A DNA stretch of 53,857 bases from an uncultured Christensenella sp. GTDB lineage: Bacteria; Bacillota; Clostridia; Christensenellales; UBA1242. The notes under the pieces are model-generated. The model was not told where the DNA came from, ran no database searches, and was given only the letters and a program-made list of their open reading frames with translations. A program made the translations under genes and the position numbers. How positions within the stretch are numbered: the stretch's first letter is position 1; each line of letters begins with the position of its first letter. The DNA lies in contig CASEHF010000003.1 in NCBI GenBank assembly GCA_949287685.1, positions 1 through 53,857 on the forward strand. Reading direction: 5' to 3'. Shown here piece after piece: positions 35,596 to 45,034 of this stretch.

Positions 35596-36612
35596 CTATC
35601 GCGCCTGCACATCGTACTGCACATTATTTTTCCCCTCGTGGTAGCGCGCATTCAGTTTGTTTGTCGAATCTCTCATAAAGTCCACGACCTCCGCCTCGTA
35701 CTCCTTGTCACAGAGATAAAATAGAGTATTATAAAGCGGCTCACCAGTCTTTAAAATATTTAAGTACGCATCGAGTTTGTTAGCCACCTTTTCCTCGAGG
35801 CGCTTTGGCCTATTTACCTCAAAATAGTCGATTAACGCACAATACTGCTCGAACATTTTGTCCGCCTCAATTTGATTCAGCCCAGCGACACTCGCCTTGC
35901 CATTATACTTTAGCAACTTATATAAATTCGTATACATTGCCTTAAATTCGCGCGTTTTCTCGTTTTTAGCCTCGCTTTTTCCTGTCATAAACTCGCGGCG
36001 CATCTGGTCGTGACTCACAGCGTTCCAACACCCGCACAGTACCGCTGGCAACTGATAGTTCATACTCATACGCCTATACATAGGTTCGGTCGCGGTAAAG
36101 TCGTTTGAGAATACGGCATCCACCATATCCGTAGACCAGTCGGTGACAATACCCTCCTCTAGCATAATTTGAGGGACAGATACCTTGTAGAAGTTGTCTG
36201 GCGCGATGCTCCCGCAATAGTACTCCACAGATGCATTTCCGTAGACTACACACGGCTCCTCGGTAATACCATTGTCCTTGTGGACATAGTCCCATTTGCC
36301 GACTGTCGCTCCCGCGGTCGCGTGCAACATCTCGTGCAGTATTGTCTCGCGCTTGCGATACTCGTGCTTTTCCCCGTTGGTAAACAGTCTCGGGTCAAAG
36401 GTCAAGTGACTCTTTAAATTCTTGCCATTCGCCATACGCTCAGTTTTGGCAAAAGACCCGCGCTTTTCGATTCCCTTAATCTCAATCTCGACACCCTTTA
36501 CACGGCTATCAATAGTCTCCGAAAAGTCTGGGACAACTGCATTCACCATACGCTTAAATCCAGGCATCAACTTTGTAATTTCGGTCATATAACTTTTATA
36601 TACTTTGTCCAT
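35596..36612 (-). CDS. HExxH metallopeptidase-like paralogue 1, coupled to recF
   Basis: 338 residues, the shortest member. The motif is ILHEMLHATAG (His93, Glu94, His97), then MLEEGIVTDWSTD (Glu152/153) and WNAVSHDQMRREF (Trp196). The ATG is two bases after the recF stop codon, and its GGAGGAG ribosome-binding site is formed by the last codons of recF, so its translation is probably coupled to recF. No export signal. Family and substrate are unknown; a cytosolic zinc peptidase is the best reading. Confidence 0.82.
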   Translation of the reverse strand: MDKVYKSYMTEITKLMPGFKRMVNAVVPDFSETIDSRVKGVEIEIKGIEKRGSFAKTERMANGKNLKSHLTFDPRLFTNGEKHEYRKRETILHEMLHATAGATVGKWDYVHKDNGITEEPCVVYGNASVEYYCGSIAPDNFYKVSVPQIMLEEGIVTDWSTDMVDAVFSNDFTATEPMYRRMSMNYQLPAVLCGCWNAVSHDQMRREFMTGKSEAKNEKTREFKAMYTNLYKLLKYNGKASVAGLNQIEADKMFEQYCALIDYFEVNRPKRLEEKVANKLDAYLNILKTGEPLYNTLFYLCDKEYEAEVVDFMRDSTNKLNARYHEGKNNVQYDVQAR

Positions 36613-36614
36613 AT

Positions 36615-37862
36615 TTACTCCTCCACATCTTCTTCTGCTTTTCTAAACGCACTCTCTAGCGCCTCCGCCTCCGCACTCTCGCGCATAAAGCGCTCCTTTA
36701 GTTCGGGGTCTAGCGGCAGGTTTTCCACCTCACCCGCGGTCACCCGAAACAACTTGTCTGGCACAGCGGGGTAGTCCCATTCGGTACAAGTAATGATTGT
36801 GTCAAAGGTTTTGCAGTACTCCATTAGTTTCTTGCGGCGCTCCTCATCGAGTTCGGACAGCACATCATCGAGTAATAGCGTAGGCTTTTCACCATAGTGC
36901 TTTTTGTACAAAAACATTTCGGCAATTTTTAGAGCCAATGTCGCAGTCCGCTGCTGCCCCAGTGACCCCGCAGTCCGCAAGGGAATCCAAGTAAAGGTAT
37001 CGGTCTCGGGCTTGCCCACCTCCCCTGGATGCACATAACCGAGTTTGATTTCAAAATCATCGAGGTGCGCCCCGACATTCGTAGTCTTGGTCGCGATATC
37101 CCGAGGGTAACTCTCGCGTATCTTTTGGCGGTAGACTGTATCAAAAGTGTTCACATTTATATCGGCGAGCCTATCAAAAAAAGTACGGTAGGTGATTTTC
37201 AAGGTTTCCTTGTTATCCGTTAGCACACGCATAGCGATTGCGGCAAATTTATCGAGACTACGCATAAATGTAGCCCTGCGCAGCATTACGCGTATGCTAT
37301 AGGCGCTAATTTGCCTGTCCCACGGTAATAGGCTCTGGTCATACTGATTTGCCATTTTAATCGACTTTAAAATTGCATTCCGCTGTTTTAGAGCGTGCTG
37401 GAGGTTTTTGAGCGCATTCATATACCCCGTGCCAATTTGGCAGTTTATTATATCCATAAAGCGCCTACGGTACTGCGGCCCACCGCGCACGATATTTATC
37501 TCATCGGGACTGAAGTAAACGGTCGCAAAATTACCCACAATGTCACTCACTCGCTGGCTAGGCACACCATCGAGTAGGACAATTTTACCCTTGGAGGAGT
37601 TTATATCGACCCCCACCTCGCGCTCGACACCGCCGCGCTCATAGTTTACGCGAATCTCGGCACTGCGCTTGCCTAAAGCAATCGTGTCGCTATCTTTTCG
37701 AGTCCTTGGGCTCCTGCCGATACTACACAAGTGTAGCGCCTCGAGTATGTTCGTTTTTCCCGCGCCATTTCTGCCGCAAATGACATTTAGTCCCTTGGAA
37801 AACCGAATTTCTTGGTCGGCTAAGTTTCTAAAATTTTTAACTACTAAACTATTTATTTTCAT
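36615..37862 (-). CDS. recF: DNA replication and repair protein RecF
   Basis: SMC-like ATPase that loads RecA at gaps via RecOR. Start set at 37862, where MKINSLVVKNFRNL begins the conserved fold; the frame is open further upstream but that part has no RecF homology and overlaps repeats. Walker A is GRNGAGKT (30-37), the signature SLGQQRTATLALKIAE, and Walker B LLLDDVLSELD. At 415 residues it is 40-50 longer than usual because of an acidic helical tail (ELKERFMRESAEAEALE). Its last codons carry the ribosome-binding site of the next gene. Confidence 0.95.
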   Translation of the reverse strand: MKINSLVVKNFRNLADQEIRFSKGLNVICGRNGAGKTNILEALHLCSIGRSPRTRKDSDTIALGKRSAEIRVNYERGGVEREVGVDINSSKGKIVLLDGVPSQRVSDIVGNFATVYFSPDEINIVRGGPQYRRRFMDIINCQIGTGYMNALKNLQHALKQRNAILKSIKMANQYDQSLLPWDRQISAYSIRVMLRRATFMRSLDKFAAIAMRVLTDNKETLKITYRTFFDRLADINVNTFDTVYRQKIRESYPRDIATKTTNVGAHLDDFEIKLGYVHPGEVGKPETDTFTWIPLRTAGSLGQQRTATLALKIAEMFLYKKHYGEKPTLLLDDVLSELDEERRKKLMEYCKTFDTIITCTEWDYPAVPDKLFRVTAGEVENLPLDPELKERFMRESAEAEALESAFRKAEEDVEE

Positions 37863-37904
37863 AATACAACCTAACTTAAAATGCTTGTGTTTGATTTTTC
37901 TGGA

Positions 37905-38396
37905 GATTTTTAAGATGAATAGACCCTTCGGTGTAGAGAGCACACGGCTCGGTGAAAGTAAATAAGAGGATAATGCTGGGTTGGCGCGAGAATATGTGTT
38001 TCTAATTGTAGTAAACACCCCCATACATTAAAGTATCTCAAGCGGATTAGATTCTTCGTCGTAGGCTCCGTAAGCAGGGCTCAGAATGACAGTAATTTAA
38101 GAGCACCGCGGGTACAACAGACTACTTTTCCTAGGTTGATGTAAAGTGTGTAGTTGTGTTTCTAAAAATACTAATAAAGTCTGTCATCCTGAGCCACGAC
38201 CCGCAGCGCCTTCAGACGAAGGATCTATTCCGCTTAAAAATCACCAAATTAACCGCAAACAATCACTCAAAGTGAGTAGCCTAATTATATTCTATCGGGC
38301 GTGCGCCTCCGCACTGCGGCTACGCACCGCATCCATTCCGCTTAATTATATATCGGTAATGCGCTCAAAAACTGCCTGCACACCTCCTCGCGCGTA
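37905..38396. repeat. interspersed repeat block between dnaA and recF
   Basis: Holds a module C-like piece (GGTTGGCGCGAGAATATG, ~37979-37996) and two module A copies in opposite orientation: 38041-38092 (GCGGATTAGATTCTTCGTC to CTCAGAATGACAG) and 38182-38236 (TGTCATCCTGAGCCACGAC to GATCTATTCCGCTTA). An inverted module B follows (~38296-38345). The 818-bp interval is where dnaN normally lies; no gene is seen in it. Confidence 0.8.
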
Positions 38397-38427
38397 ACGC
38401 GCGCGTGCGTGCGCGCGCACGCGTATA
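38397..38427. other. 31-bp alternating purine-pyrimidine tract
   Basis: Uninterrupted purine-pyrimidine alternation, mostly CG with TG/CA and TA steps, containing the perfect palindrome GCGTGCGCGCGCACGC (38407-38422). Such tracts favour Z-DNA or cruciform under negative supercoiling. It is 254 bp downstream of the dnaA stop. From 38428 to 38680 the sequence is AT-rich with no gene. Confidence 0.75.
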
Positions 38428-38680
38428 AAAAATAAGCAATCTACACCCCAAAAGGGACATTATTCTGCTTGTTCACATTATACCAAATTTGTTTGTTTTT
38501 TTCAAGGAAAAAAGCATCGTTTTTTAACGAATTTGTATAATTTTGCGCGAAAAAACACGAAAAAAAGCCTAAGTCCGCCCCTACGCTCTGTATATTCCTA
38601 CTTTTTCTCAAAATTTTTATATTTTCGCTCTCAAAATAAAAGTAAAAAGACAAAATGCCGTACATTCTGTCTTTTGTATT

Positions 38681-40060
38681 TTATGCGCTGTTTTTGAGTT
38701 CGTTAATCAAATCGTTTATAGTCTTTTTCATTTGTTTGTTTGTCTTAATGAGTTCCATAATTTTATCGCGCGCGTGAATCATAGTCGTATGGTCGCGCCC
38801 GAACACTTGACCAATGGCGACTAGCGGGATTGCTAGTTGCGACCACATAAGGTAAATGCACACCTGCCTCGGCTCGACAATCTCCTTATTCCGCTTGCGC
38901 CCGAGCAAATCGCGCTTGTCGATAGTAAAGTGCTTGCACACCACGCTAATGATTTTCTCTTGCGTAATTTTGTTACTGCTGACTGGCGCTGGCTCACCCT
39001 CTTTTTCTAGCACTTCCTCCATTTCCTCGCGAGTCGCCACAGTTTTCCCGCGCAAATTCGCCAAAAAGTAGATTTTGCGCAAAATCGCCTCGATTTCGCG
39101 AATGTTATAACTAGCCAAGCGCTCGGCGAGTTCGTAATCTACGCCCTTTTCGAACTCAAAGCGCTCGAGTTCGATTTTCTTTTGAATGATAAGTAGCCTT
39201 GTCTCAAAGTCTGGCGGCTGGATATCTTGCATAAAGCCACTAGCAAAGCGCGAACGCAAGCGCTCCTCGAGGGTCGCAATCTCTTTTGGAGGGCGGTCCG
39301 AGGAAATAATTATCTGCTTACCTGCGGAATAGAGGTCGTTAAAGGTGTTAAAAAACTCCTCCTGTACACTCTTTTTATTGCTAATAAATTGAATATCATC
39401 AATCAGCAGCACATCCGCCTGCCTGTAGCGCTTGTGAAAGGCATCCATTCCCTTTTCGTGGCGCTCGCGAATTGCCTCGACAAAGGCGTTTGTGAACTGC
39501 TCGCAAGTGACATATACAATATTTAGATTTGTAGTCTTGTGCTCCCATATGTAGTTGCCAATCGCGTGAAGCAGGTGCGTTTTCCCGAGCCCTACGCCGC
39601 CGTAGATAAACAGCGGGTTAAATCTCACCGCGGGGCTCTCCGCTACCGCACGCGCCGCGGCGTAGATAACTTGGTTTGTCGTGCCGATTACGAAGTTATC
39701 AAAGGTATAGCGCGGGTTAAATGGGTTTTTGAGAGTCGCGGGCTTTGGGTCGATTAACTCGATTTCCTCATCGGGGTGATTTTCGGTAAATTGGCGAATG
39801 TACTCATCTTTTTCATCAGCAACTAAGACATATATGTCCTCTACATTAAAATGCGCCTTTAGTGCGGGCTTCATTTTATTGAGATAAGTCTCATATATCT
39901 GCGTACGAGTCATTTCCGTTGGCGCAATCACCACCAGTCTATCCTTTTCGATATTAATCGGCTGCAACGGAGTTATCCACAAGTCCATACCCACTGTGGA
40001 AATCACCTTTGAAAAATCATCCATACACAGTGCCCACTGTCTCTCAATGTAACCGCGCAT
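38681..40060 (-). CDS. dnaA: chromosomal replication initiator DnaA
   Basis: AAA+ ATPase that opens the replication origin. Domain I is residues 1-80, then a short linker; Walker A is GGVGLGKT (154-161), Walker B LLIDDIQ (218-224) and sensor ISSDRPP. The C-terminal DNA-binding domain carries the signature GRDHTTMIHARDKI. The 459 residues are normal. GGGGAGG lies before the ATG. It is not followed by dnaN: 818 bp of repeats separate it from recF. A TTATCCACA box lies inside its own 5' coding region. Confidence 0.97.
   Translation of the reverse strand: MRGYIERQWALCMDDFSKVISTVGMDLWITPLQPINIEKDRLVVIAPTEMTRTQIYETYLNKMKPALKAHFNVEDIYVLVADEKDEYIRQFTENHPDEEIELIDPKPATLKNPFNPRYTFDNFVIGTTNQVIYAAARAVAESPAVRFNPLFIYGGVGLGKTHLLHAIGNYIWEHKTTNLNIVYVTCEQFTNAFVEAIRERHEKGMDAFHKRYRQADVLLIDDIQFISNKKSVQEEFFNTFNDLYSAGKQIIISSDRPPKEIATLEERLRSRFASGFMQDIQPPDFETRLLIIQKKIELERFEFEKGVDYELAERLASYNIREIEAILRKIYFLANLRGKTVATREEMEEVLEKEGEPAPVSSNKITQEKIISVVCKHFTIDKRDLLGRKRNKEIVEPRQVCIYLMWSQLAIPLVAIGQVFGRDHTTMIHARDKIMELIKTNKQMKKTINDLINELKNSA
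39973..39981 (+). promoter_or_regulatory. perfect DnaA box inside dnaA
   Basis: TTATCCACA matches the consensus exactly. It is single and coding; I found no cluster of boxes in the 279-bp upstream gap (40061-40339) or downstream, so the origin cannot be placed here with confidence. Confidence 0.5.
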
Positions 40061-40339
40061 CGTGTCCTCCCCTCTTTAAATCAAAATCAAGAATACCATA
40101 AATATATAAATAAGTAAAGTCGTTGCGGCGTAATTTTTTACTTTTTATTTTGGTGCCTAAAAGTCACACCACGCACACAAACAGCACTCGTACCTCTTGG
40201 TTTATACATAATTTCGTTTCCTAGCCATAAAAAATCAAGTTCTAGCCGCGCGGAGTGTGGCGGTTTATTTTTATCCGCTCCCTCGCTAGTAGTCTACAAT
40301 TTTATATCTAGCCCGCAATCGAATTTTTGTAACACACAT

Positions 40340-40648
40340 CTAGCCCGTTAATTCCGCCCGAAATCTATTAAGGTCGACTTTGCCACACCACACCTCGACC
40401 CCCTCCGCTCTTAGCCGCTTTGCCTGCGCATTTGTCCCTCCAAAGGCGTAGTTTGGCGCGAGCCTTCCGCTAATTGAAACCACACGGTGGCACGGGGTTA
40501 TTTCGGGCGATGTGTTCGTATGTAGAGCGTTCCCCACCGCCCTAGCACCTCCAGGGCAACCGATAAATTTGGCGATATCACCATAGGTCGCGACTCGCCC
40601 CACGGGAATCGCCCGCACCGCCTCAAATACTCGCTCTCTAAACTCCAT
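40340..40648 (-). CDS. MGMT-family DNA methyltransferase-like protein
   Basis: 102 residues corresponding to the C-terminal DNA-binding/active-site domain of O6-alkylguanine-DNA alkyltransferases: VGRVATYGDIA (helix-turn-helix), GGARAVGNAL with the finger Arg, and TPCHRVV with acceptor Cys53. Alkyltransferase-like proteins have Trp instead of Cys, so this keeps the reactive residue. The N-terminal domain of full-length Ogt is absent, as in other ~100-aa members. It repairs or flags alkylated guanine in DNA. Single gene upstream of dnaA, same strand. Confidence 0.9.
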   Translation of the reverse strand: MEFRERVFEAVRAIPVGRVATYGDIAKFIGCPGGARAVGNALHTNTSPEITPCHRVVSISGRLAPNYAFGGTNAQAKRLRAEGVEVWCGKVDLNRFRAELTG

Positions 40649-41471
40649 TCTCTCACCTCGCTACTACATATTCTAAATTACTGCCCAATAGGTCTGCCAA
40701 CGCTCACTCTTTAATACCAGCCCCCTGCATTAACACTGCCAAACCTCACAGTCGCGTAAGTATAGAGAGCGCTTTGCTTAGCGTACCGCCTCCATTTTAG
40801 CATAATCACATAGCAAAAAGCCGATACAGTCTATACCAAAAACAACCGTATATAATCATTATATCACACATTTTTCGATTTTGAATACTAGAGCGCCAAC
40901 TTTTTTGAATTTTTTTACCACAAACCTCCCAAAAATGCGATTGCACCGCACTTTTTTAACACCAAAATTTTTTATTTGTTGTATAAAATTAAGTGGAATA
41001 GATGCGGTGTGTGGGCGATGCGTAGCCGCAGTGCGTAGGCGCACTCCTGGTAAATAATAAGTAAGAGGAATAGATTCTTCATCAAAAGGCTTACGAGGGG
41101 CGGGTTCAGAATGACAATTCCTTTATTAGTATTTAAAATATAAACAGCTACGCACTTTGAACCAACTTTGAAAAAGTGTTCTGTTGTACCCGTAGTACCT
41201 TTAAAATCTGTCATCCTGAGTGTCGACCCGCGTTAGCCCCTAGACGAAGGATCTATTCCGCTTAAAATATCTATGAACTAACCGCAAACATTCATCAAAA
41301 GAAAAGTGTATAGTTTAACTTGCATATATCGGGGGTGCGCCCACGCACCGCCTCTATTCCGCTGAATTTTTTATCGAGCCGCGCGCTTTCCGCGCTGGAG
41401 GGTCCATTCCTTTTATATAGCCATTTATAAAAAACTAAAATTCTTTAAATATAAAACATCACAAAAAATTC
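40649..41471. repeat. long gene-free stretch with repeat blocks
   Basis: From 40985 to 41400: module B (GTGGAATAGATGCGGTGTG, ~40992), module A in plus orientation (~41060-41115, AATAGATTCTTCATC to TTCAGAATGAC), module A inverted (41208-41265, TGTCATCCTGAGTGTCGAC to GATCTATTCCGCTT), and inverted module B (~41328-41366). The section 40649-40984 is ordinary AT-rich sequence with nothing recognisable. Confidence 0.75.
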
Positions 41472-41500
41472 TTGTAAAAAATATTTATATATGCTAAACT
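41472..41500 (+). promoter_or_regulatory. promoter of the 451-aa surface protein gene
   Basis: TTGTAA (41472-41477), 17 bp, TAAACT (41495-41500), then AAAGGAG and the ATG at 41520. Confidence 0.6.
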
Positions 41501-41519
41501 AACATAAAAGGAGAAAATT

Positions 41520-42875
41520 ATGAATAAAAAAGAATTATCTATTTGGGTAGTAATTGGCTTTTTCTTTGCGGCTGGAATGACTATGCTAATACTCGCCCTC
41601 AACGGAGTATTCGGTATTACCGAAAACCTAAATGGCTATGTCGCTAACATTGCCAAATACGACAGTATCGGAGTGAGTACTGTGACTAGCAACAGTTCGC
41701 AGTCCACCACCCTTTCACTTTCGCAAAACCGCCTAAATCTCGCCAATAACGGAGCACAAAAAACAGTATTAACTGGCGTAACAAACGGCAATATCGAGGC
41801 TGTCGCCTTTGGTAATAACGGAATTTTTAAAGTACCTAATATGAACCTCACCGCTTTCTGCCAAACGACTAGGTATATTTTCTTGAAATATAGCACCGCT
41901 GGCGACTTCCAAAAGGGTGATGCAAACTTCTACAATGCGCCTAATGCAAAAAGTTATGTAATAGACAAGGAGACAAATCTCACATTCTCTTTGGGAGTGA
42001 ACGGTTTGTATTATGTCGATTTAGGTACATATGGTTATGGTTCGGTGGGCAGCGATTGTGGGGACTATGTGGTCTTTGAAATGAACTTTAACTATTATAA
42101 ACTTGGGGTCGTAGATGGGCGCCTCGAGGTTCGTGAAATTCTTAATGCAGAATCATTCCCTGGTGAGACTCGCTTATGTTTAAGCGATATTTATGGCAAC
42201 TCGATTGTCGAGCGCTATAACAACCAGCAAACGACCTATTACATTTTAAACAATAAAGACCAACTCTTGCCTCTTGATTACAGTCTCGATTTATGTAGCG
42301 GGATTGATGAACCCGGCACGACATTTAGAGGAGTGGATGGCAAGATTTACAATGGCAACACCGTACTAAACGAAAACGGCGAGTTTGTACCAGCAGATTA
42401 TGTGCTAGATGGATATATCTTACCCGCAGAAACGCTATTCTACTCGGATGGCACGAGCAACTACTACTCTGGCTACTCGCTTGGCGAGGCTAGCGCGGGC
42501 TTTTGGTTTTATGGAGCGAATGTAATCAAAGTCACCGAAAACGAAGGGCGCTACACCTTTGAAAAAATACCACTAAATACTGACTCAACAATTACTAAGG
42601 AAAACACCACCGTATCTGGCACCAACCTATTTATGATTAAAAATGACCATATAATTATTTCCTACGACCTATTAACTGGAAATTCAAGAGAAATACAAGT
42701 GAATAGCGATATAATTATAAACGACATTGAGCAAATCGGCTACGATATGATTAAATTTAGCGGAATCAACCTCAATCAATACGCCGTAAACGGTTTAGTC
42801 GACAAAAACGGCAAAATTTTCTACGAGTTTACCCCGCCCGAATTTACTTGCTTCTATATAATGCCACTCAATTAA
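41520..42875 (+). CDS. membrane-anchored extracytoplasmic hypothetical protein
   Basis: 451 residues. A single N-terminal hydrophobic helix (about 8-32) lacks a clear cleavage site, so it is probably a signal anchor. The remainder is rich in Asn, Tyr, Gly, Ser and Thr with short repeated strand-turn units (such as YYVDLGTYGYG, GKIYNGNTVLNENGEF, DKNGKIFYEFTP), suggesting a beta-propeller or other all-beta ectodomain facing outward. No family is recognised. It has its own promoter and shares a terminator with convergent clpX. Confidence 0.72.
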   Translation: MNKKELSIWVVIGFFFAAGMTMLILALNGVFGITENLNGYVANIAKYDSIGVSTVTSNSSQSTTLSLSQNRLNLANNGAQKTVLTGVTNGNIEAVAFGNNGIFKVPNMNLTAFCQTTRYIFLKYSTAGDFQKGDANFYNAPNAKSYVIDKETNLTFSLGVNGLYYVDLGTYGYGSVGSDCGDYVVFEMNFNYYKLGVVDGRLEVREILNAESFPGETRLCLSDIYGNSIVERYNNQQTTYYILNNKDQLLPLDYSLDLCSGIDEPGTTFRGVDGKIYNGNTVLNENGEFVPADYVLDGYILPAETLFYSDGTSNYYSGYSLGEASAGFWFYGANVIKVTENEGRYTFEKIPLNTDSTITKENTTVSGTNLFMIKNDHIIISYDLLTGNSREIQVNSDIIINDIEQIGYDMIKFSGINLNQYAVNGLVDKNGKIFYEFTPPEFTCFYIMPLN

Positions 42876-42934
42876 ATAAAACTATAAGTTTATTGAAACC
42901 GCGGGAACAGCCTATGGTATTCTGTTTACCAACA

Positions 42935-42963
42935 AAAAATCACGCATTCTAGCGTGATTTTTA
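42935..42963. terminator. bidirectional terminator between the surface gene and clpX
   Basis: AAAAATCACGC (42935-42945) and GCGTGATTTTT (42952-42962) form an 11-bp stem with A and T runs that work on both strands. Confidence 0.9.
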
Positions 42964-42997
42964 TTGTTTATACTGAACGCAACTTAAGTCGCAAATA

Positions 42998-44239
42998 TTA
43001 CGCGGAATTTGCAATGTTGGCGCGCTTGGAGGTCTTGTATTTGAGTTTCGGGCGCGCCCTTTTTTGAATGTAGTCTGCGGTCACCACGACCGAGACCAGC
43101 CCCTTTTCGCTAGGGCTCATATACATAATATCCAGCATAATCTCCTCCATAATCGTTCGCAACCCGCGCGCACCCATATTTAACTCCAGCCCGCGGTCCG
43201 CAATCGCAGCAAGTGCCTTTGGCTCAAAACTTAACTCTACACCATCGATTTTTAAAATTGTCCTGTACTGGTCGATAAGGTTGTTTTTCGGCACGGTGAG
43301 TATGTCTAGCATAGCTTGTTTGTTTAATGGCTCCAGTCCCACGACCACGGGCAATCTCCCCACAAACTCTGGAATTAGCCCAAACGAAATTAAATCATTC
43401 GGGCGCACATTTTCGATATACTTATATTCGTGGCTAGAGTCCACCTTTGTGCTAGTATTAAAGCCCACGGTCGAGCGCACACTGCGGTTCTCCACAATCT
43501 CGTTTAATCGCACAAACGCGCCTCCGCAAATAAACAAAATGTTGCTAGTGTCTATGGTTAAAGTTTCTTGATGCATCAATCGCCGCTTTTCGAGCGCCAC
43601 CTCGACCGTGCTGCCCTCCAAAATTTTGAGTAGCGCTTGCTGCACGCCCTCCCCCGAAACATCGCGCGTAAAATTACGGCTATCGGGCTTTTTGGCGATT
43701 TTGTCTACCTCATCGATGTACACAATTCCCATTTCGGCGCGGCGCACATCGTAATCGGCTGCTATTATTAATTTTGCCAAAATGCTCTCGACATCATCGC
43801 CCACATACCCCGCCTCAGTTAACCCCGTGGCATCCGCGCACACAAACGGCACTCGCAGCATTTTTGCCAAAGTTTTTGCAATTAAGGTCTTGCCCACCCC
43901 CGTAGGACCGATTAGCAGAATATTGCTTTTATCGAGTTCTACCGAATGTTCACGAATACTAGCGTTGTAGTTTAGGCGCTTGTAGTGATTGTATACGGCG
44001 ACCGCCATTGCGCGCTTTGCGTTTTCCTGCCCCACGATAAACTCATCGAGGTGCTCCTTAATTTCGGTAGGAGTAGGCAAATTAAACTTTAAGGGTGCCT
44101 TTTTCTTGTTATCCTCCACCACCGCGCGGCAAATTTCGATACAATTGTCGCAAATAAAACAGTCCGATGCAGGGCTAGACACTAGCCTGCGGACACTTGC
44201 TTGCGGCTTCCCGCAAAATGAACAGCGTGCTTCGCTCAT
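42998..44239 (-). CDS. clpX: ClpX, ATPase subunit of ClpXP protease
   Basis: AAA+ unfoldase that feeds proteins into ClpP. The N-terminal zinc finger has Cys6, Cys9, Cys30 and Cys33. Walker A is GPTGVGKT, the pore loop GYVGDD, Walker B VYIDEVDK, and sensor and [18 protein letters not shown] follow. The 413 residues are normal. GGAGGGG lies before the ATG. Transcription order is tig, clpP, clpX, but a 795-bp block of repeats separates it from clpP, so it probably needs its own promoter. Confidence 0.97.
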   Translation of the reverse strand: MSEARCSFCGKPQASVRRLVSSPASDCFICDNCIEICRAVVEDNKKKAPLKFNLPTPTEIKEHLDEFIVGQENAKRAMAVAVYNHYKRLNYNASIREHSVELDKSNILLIGPTGVGKTLIAKTLAKMLRVPFVCADATGLTEAGYVGDDVESILAKLIIAADYDVRRAEMGIVYIDEVDKIAKKPDSRNFTRDVSGEGVQQALLKILEGSTVEVALEKRRLMHQETLTIDTSNILFICGGAFVRLNEIVENRSVRSTVGFNTSTKVDSSHEYKYIENVRPNDLISFGLIPEFVGRLPVVVGLEPLNKQAMLDILTVPKNNLIDQYRTILKIDGVELSFEPKALAAIADRGLELNMGARGLRTIMEEIMLDIMYMSPSEKGLVSVVVTADYIQKRARPKLKYKTSKRANIANSA

Positions 44240-44359
44240 AGTTTCCCCTCCTAATGTTGGTTTGATTTATATATTTTTAAGTATTTTTTTTAATTTTCTT
44301 GTATTTTTCGTATGTTTTTTTAAATGTGTTTTTCTTATGTTTTTTGTATATTTTTCGGA

Positions 44360-45005
44360 GAAATAATTCATTCGATGCGAAGCCGCAGTGCGTAGGCGCA
44401 CACACGATAGATAAGTAAGGCTATTCGCTTTTAATATTGTCTACGGTTAGTTTAGAATGTTTTAAGCGGAATAAATGCGGTGCGTAGGCGGTGCGAAGCC
44501 GCACACGCACTATATACATATAAAGTAAGACTACACGCTTTAAATACTTGTTTGCGGTTTGCTTGAAGGGGTTTAAAGAGGAATAGATCATTCGGTGCGT
44601 AGGCGCACACCCGATAGATAAATATAGTACGACCACTCACCTTAAATACTTGTCTACGATAGATTGTGGATTTTTTCAAGAGGAATAGATCCTTCGGGCA
44701 GCGTATTGCTAGGTGTTTCTAATGTTGCCTATCACTCTACGCTGAGTTACGAAAGGCGCTGCGGGTCGGCACTCAGGATGACAAGCCTTATATTATTAAA
44801 AAATATGAACTACGCACTTTGAACCGACTTGTGGTACGAAGTATCGCCCATAATAAGAAAATGCAAGTCGTACTAATAATAAAACACTATAAAATTGTAC
44901 CCACAATAAAATAACGCATAGTAGTACCCGAGGTGCATTTCATTTACTGGTCATCCTGAGTGCCGACCCGCGCAAGCCTTCAGACGAAGGATCTATTCCG
45001 CTTTA
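44360..45005. repeat. interspersed repeat block between clpP and clpX
   Basis: At least three module B copies run head to tail (about 44373-44415, 44462-44515 and 44577-44625), spaced by similar AT-rich linkers. Then come a plus-oriented module A (44680-44782) interrupted by ~56 bp of foreign sequence, and an inverted module A (44943-45003, GTCATCCTGAGTGCCGACC to GATCTATTCCGCT). No gene is seen in the 795-bp gap. Confidence 0.8.
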
Positions 45006-45034
45006 AAACACCAAAATCTAGCACCTAAAAATCT

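Noticed and set aside
37863..38024. N-terminal extension of recF
   Set aside because: The open frame continues upstream, but conserved RecF sequence begins at 37862 and the extension reads into repeats.
38397..40339. Chromosomal origin of replication near dnaA
   Set aside because: Only one perfect DnaA box was found, inside dnaA, and no clustered boxes with an AT-rich unwinding element could be defined; GC-skew could not be computed here.
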